In this document: positions 59,795 to 64,000 of the stretch, one piece after another
How positions within the stretch are numbered: the stretch's first letter is position 1
How the letters are laid out: the number at the start of each line of letters is the position of its first letter
Origin: Lantana camara
Lineage: Eukaryota > Streptophyta > Magnoliopsida > Lamiales > Verbenaceae
DNA length: 64,000 bases
Direction: 5' to 3'
NCBI GenBank assembly: GCA_037501455.1
Contig: CM074860.1
Location: forward strand, 51,346,501-51,410,500
The notes under the pieces: generated by a model
The model's database searches: none
Seen by the model: only the letters and a program-made list of their open reading frames with translations
Told to the model about the DNA's origin: nothing
Made by a program: the position numbers and the translations under genes

Positions 59795-61171
59795 TGTAAC
59801 GCCCCGGTTTCCCTTTTGTAATAATATGGCGTATGTGTTTATAAATTGGGCAATTAATTATTTAATTATGTGATTAATTGTTTATAAGTGTTTTAAATAA
59901 TTAATTTTAATATAAATTGTTATTAGTTTATTTTATTTTTTTTATATAATTTTATTTCGTTGATTTATTTATGTAATTGATAATTAAGAGATAATGCTAA
60001 TTAATTATGTTTTTAATTATACTAATTAATTTTATCATTTAAAATCGTGGACTGTTATTTAATTTAATATAGAATTTAATTGTATTATTTAATTTGAATG
60101 TTATGAAATTGTTACGTTTGCGCATGAGTGTTTTAATCGTGCGTCGTTCTTATATGATTTGATATCGAAAATTCAGGGAAATTTAGTATGTTGGAGATGT
60201 ACGTGTCTTGTATATGAATATATATTCGATTCACGTTTTCGGGTTCGTTTGCATGCGTTTCGAATTTATTTTGATTTTGGAATCCAAATCGGGGGCTAAT
60301 GAGCAATTAGCGCACCCTTGGTTCCGTAATTGATATCTTGAGCTAGGAAACTCGGATTCGAGTTTTGTCAACTTCGCTGAACTCGCAACGAAAATTCGAG
60401 TTCAATGAACTTAGCCTTATATTTTTCCAAAGTTATTTGAACCTCCGAAATTCAACCGAAACACGAAACGGACAGCAAATCTGCCACAGTTTACTAAAAT
60501 GACCATGTCTTACTCAAACCTTGACAAAATTAACCATGGTTTCATTCCTTAGAACCCTAACTCAACCCTCTAACCAGACTTAATGGCCCCAAACCGAGAT
60601 AACCCTCAGGACTTAGAGAAATTCAGCCATTCTTCCTCTGTTCCAGTCATTCCCGTAACTCAAGCCAACCTTGGAGATTCAAGCTCAAATCTCTTCCATC
60701 TTCCATCCAATTCACAAGGTGAGCTAAGGATTATGATATACATTCATTAGGTGTCATTTTAAGCTATGCATTCCTAAATTTGAGCTTGCTTTGATGGAGT
60801 TTGATGAATATGAGTGATTGGTTAGGTTATAGATGAATTTCTTGATCTCTTGGGTTTCTTGATGATTTTGATTGTTTTAAAGCATGTGAATGGTCACTTT
60901 AACTCCTTTGTATCAGGTATGAACAGGTATTAGATGGTAGTTGAGTATTAATTGATTTTCCATTAACGAAACCTTGAAGAACTTGGATGATTTTGAGCTC
61001 TCTTCCTCCTTGCTCACGTCTTGGTTGATGCTGCGTGCTTTAGGCCTGAAATGATGCATGTTTTGTTGCATAATTATTGTATAATCTTACCTGAACTTGT
61101 TGGCTAGATGATGGTTGAAGCTTTGTAAATTTCTTCCCCTGTTTTTCTGTGTAAACCTGCTGGAAATGTGC

Positions 61172-61326
61172 AGGTCACGGCCGCGACCTGATTTGTGCTA
61201 AAAACTGTCGCGGCCGTGACTGTTTTTGTTGCTGCTCTCGTACTTCATATCATTTGCTGAAATTTTTGCATAATTAGTAGTCGCGGCCGCGACCATTTTG
61301 TGAGTAAAATGGGTCACGGTCGCGAC
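61172..61326. repeat. Palindrome cluster in R LTR (GTCGCGGCCGCGAC class)
   Basis: Four motifs near 61172, 61207, 61280 (GTCGCGGCCGCGAC, perfect) and 61312, about 1.4-1.5 kb from the LTR start. Confidence 0.85.
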
Positions 61327-61660
61327 CCTTTACCTTTTCTGCATGAAATTTTGTTCTCAAATTCAGTTTGCATAGTTTTGGCTTGTCTTCTAATTTCCAT
61401 CCTTACATGAATACATGGCTACGGATGAGTAGATATATATTAATATATGTATATACATATTTGCATGAATAGATGTTAAATTCTTTGTTTTGTTATCAAA
61501 TGCATGGGTACTAATTTAATTTATTTGTTGTAAATTGCATGCATGTAGGTTGTGGTTTAATTTTGTCTTGTTAATTAGCGCATGCAGCTGTACGTATGGA
61601 TGTATATATATTTATTAGGCAATGCATGCATGAGTTAAATGGATGTTGGGAAATTATAAT

Positions 61661-61834
61661 GCATGCATGATTATGTACGTGAGTGTGTGGTTTGTTTTGC
61701 ATGCATGTCCAATATGTGTATATATCTATTTAATATGCTAATAAACATAAGGCATGCATGATTATGTACGTGAGTGTGTGGTTTGTTTTGCATGCATGTC
61801 CAATATGTGTATATATCTATTTAATATGCTAATA
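61661..61834. repeat. 91-base-period direct duplication in R LTR
   Basis: An 83-base segment starting GCATGCATGATTATGTACG is repeated at 61752 with no visible mismatch; eight bases separate the copies. A recent local duplication. Confidence 0.9.
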
Positions 61835-63654
61835 TTGTTTAATTGTTATAATATATGAATCTGTGATATATTAGATTATTAAACTTGTTTAAAATAGGTA
61901 TATTAAGTGTCTAAGTTGTGTATTTTAATTTATAAATGTGATATAATGTGTGATTTGCTTTATGTGAAATTATGGAATTAATTTGACATCCATTTCCTGT
62001 TCTTACCTGTCTAAATAACTTGAATTGCCACGGATTATGAAAGATATGAAATGGTTGGGCTTGATATAAGAAGGAGATGAACTTAAATGAATTGAATGAT
62101 TCATAAAAGGAATGTAATGATCGTTTGTATATGTCTAAGATTTTAATCGTGCACATGAACGTTTCCGTGACTTAATGTCTTATTTTATGCATTCATAATC
62201 TATGTTATTCTTATCATATATGGTTTATGGTTTGAATGAATGCAAGATCTGAAAGATAGTAAACGCGTGAAAATGAATCCACACCGTATTGAACGTTTTA
62301 ATGAGTTGCTCGATTATGTTACCTCATAGCATGAATTATAATTCTTTTACATCTCATATCTTGATCAATGCATTGCCGTGCGTCATATATGGTTCATTTA
62401 GTGTCTTGAGTCTCACGAATGCAATGTTATCCTTGTACAGTTTCTCCAGGGCGGAGATGCCGGGTTCTTAGGCTTCTTCAAGTCTTCTTTTCTTCTTGGT
62501 ATCGGTCGGTAAGGTGTAAGGTGGGTTTCTCTTCTATTTAGTTAAATGACCCTATATACTCCCAATGTGTAAAGATTTCGGCCAAAAATATATATGTGTA
62601 TATAGAGTCATTTTGATGAGTAAATGTTTTAACGTAAAGCCCTTCTTTTATGAACCTACCAAATATTTTGGCGAGAAAAGAATGAATGTTATGCACAGAT
62701 TGGGGCCCAGGGACTTGGTGTGAGTGGTGACCCGAGGAGGCATGGGCTGACGGTGAATCCTTACACTTGTTCCACCAATGTACGGCGTAACCGGACCTCG
62801 TTAGGAGTTAGCGAGGAATGGACGCTGAGTGCCACTAGGGGAGTCATGAAACCCTTTTGGTCAATGAATGGATGGTTCCGGCCGATCACCTCGCCATCAC
62901 CCGGAGGAAGAAGGTGTAAATGTTCATGATTGCGCACAAGAGAATGTTATGCATGAAAGAAAGTAAGAAAGAAAGAATGAATGTTTAATGAACTACACGA
63001 GGTGTTGGTTGGAGATAATGCACGCCCACTCGCCGGGCCACAAAAGACCTAAAGAATGAAAATGAACGTTATAATCCCTTTTGATGACTTCTTTATTTTG
63101 CCCACTTGGGAAATGCTCTAAAACCCTCATTTGGGATTATAACTTGCATGTGAATGTTAAATGTTGTTGTATACGCTATTATGCCTCATTTTATACCCAC
63201 CAGTCTCGTATAGGCTGAACCCGGTTTGTTTTCAGTTTCTTTGCAGGTTGGAGTGCTAGGCGGGGAGTCTAGTTCGTCAGGTCTATTGGTTAAGTCTGAG
63301 TCGCTTCATCTGCATCTTGTAATTTGATTGAATTTGCAAGAATGGATAAATGTATGACTATGATGTGATTATGGAATTATGTTATGCACGAATCTTTGAG
63401 AACAGGTCGTTGTGCTAGTTGAAACTGTTATGTAGCTTGAAGTAGTACTAGAGTATATGCTATGCTTCTGCTTTGGCATTTATCCTTGTTCTTTTGATTT
63501 AGTTGCGAAGGTTTAGTTCCCGCCTAGCCTAAGGAGTGAGTGAGTCCCCGTTCGCCGTGATCTAGCTCGGGTATGGATTGTCCATTTCATATTCGGGTCG
63601 GGTCTCGGTGCGGGGGATGTGGCACCTTTCCGGTTGGGGTGCTACATCCTTAAG

Positions 63655-63670
63655 TGGTATCAGAGCCCGG
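63655..63670 (+). promoter_or_regulatory. Primer-binding site of element R
   Basis: TGGTATCAGAGCCCGG, of which TGGTATCAGAGCC is complementary to the 3' end of initiator-Met tRNA. Eight bases after the LTR. Confidence 0.88.
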
Positions 63671-64000
63671 TTGCAAAACCGGTGTTCTCGTGTCGTGATC
63701 GAGTCAGTTTAGGTCGTACGGCTTAGGGACTACGTGACAATGTGTGCATTGCATCGATCTTGAAAATGAATTGCCTTCCTTTTTAAATTTTGTTGTTTTA
63801 TTTGTTGCATTCTTACATTGGATCAGTGCCCTTCATGTTAAATACGTGTCATGAGCATACACTAATCACATGCATATATCCTTGAAATGAGTGATGATTT
63901 ATAGGTTATGAAGATAATATCAAACCACGGCCAAGTCCCACGATAGCAATGGTCTATTACCGAAGCTAGGAAAGATGCACCGGGGAAGAATACGGAGAAT
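63671..64000 (+). mobile_element. Leader of element R and possible gag start
   Basis: Untranslated leader up to the window edge. An ATG at 63975 opens a short basic frame (MHRGRIRR) resembling the Arg-rich Gag start of M, but only eight codons are visible, so this is tentative. Confidence 0.5.

Larger units (their letters stand above)
60719..63246 (+). other. Candidate LTR-internal intron in R 5' LTR
   Basis: CACAAG/GTGAGCT to TTTCTTTGCAG/GTTGG, 2528 bases, with a clear pyrimidine tract. Best-formed of the set. Confidence 0.45.
59795..63646 (+). repeat. 5' LTR of element R (3852 bp)
   Basis: Begins TGTAACGCCCCGG and ends GGGGTGCTACA, followed after eight bases by an initiator-Met primer site. 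Inserted in M2 internal sequence. Donor-like TTCACAAG/GTGAGCT at 60719, palindrome cluster 61172-61326, acceptor-like TTTCTTTGCAG at 63245-63246 followed by GTTGGAGTGCTAGGCGGGG, and terminal block GTGCGGGGGATGTGG near 63609. An 83-base direct duplication at 61661-61834 is internal. Its outermost position in the nest makes R the youngest insertion on this side. Confidence 0.9.

Overview
This window is a gene-free block of plant heterochromatin, almost certainly from a flowering plant. I found no host protein-coding gene, tRNA or rRNA. Nearly every base belongs to Ty3/gypsy LTR retrotransposons nested in one another or to a tandem array. The evidence for a plant is a Tat-lineage element with two RNase H domains, chromodomain-type (Tekay/Del-like) elements with 2.7-3.9 kb LTRs primed by initiator-Met tRNA, and a TRIM (miniature LTR element).

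Layout. Bases 1-8611 are the right part of a minus-strand Tat-lineage element (T). It has an uninterrupted 2038-codon gag-pol frame and an extra frame on the opposite strand. T sits inside the 5' LTR of a decayed plus-strand chromodomain element (B, 8612-18599), and a 5-bp match to B's 3' LTR supports this. Bases 18600-42090 are a tandem array with a unit of about 1.24 kb. Each unit carries the same TRIM insertion, either complete (8 loci) or as a solo LTR (10 loci). From 42091 a minus-strand element (M) begins. Its 3' LTR is split by a 3.37-kb solo LTR (S, 43149-46518, target-site duplication AAAGG). Its 5' LTR (53194-55769) is cut by a second minus-strand element (M2, 55770-59794). M2 is in turn cut by a plus-strand element (R) whose 3.85-kb 5' LTR (59795-63646), primer-binding site and leader reach the right edge.

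Order of events read from the nesting: TRIM insertion into an ancestral monomer; array amplification; insertion of B and M into the array, both breaking mid-monomer; then T into B, S and M2 into M, and R into M2. The array therefore probably continues on both sides of the window.

Most notable points: (1) the array monomer is, on the minus strand, a diverged copy of the U3 region of LTR S, so a retrotransposon promoter region has become satellite-like DNA; (2) the TRIM LTR contains a perfect plant snRNA-gene upstream sequence element plus a TATA-like box at U6-like spacing; (3) the five large chromodomain-type LTR families share a splice-donor-like site after a short leader and an acceptor-like site before a conserved GCTAGGCGGG block, suggesting an intron lying wholly inside the LTR; (4) four of these five carry a cluster of GC-rich palindromes inside that putative intron.
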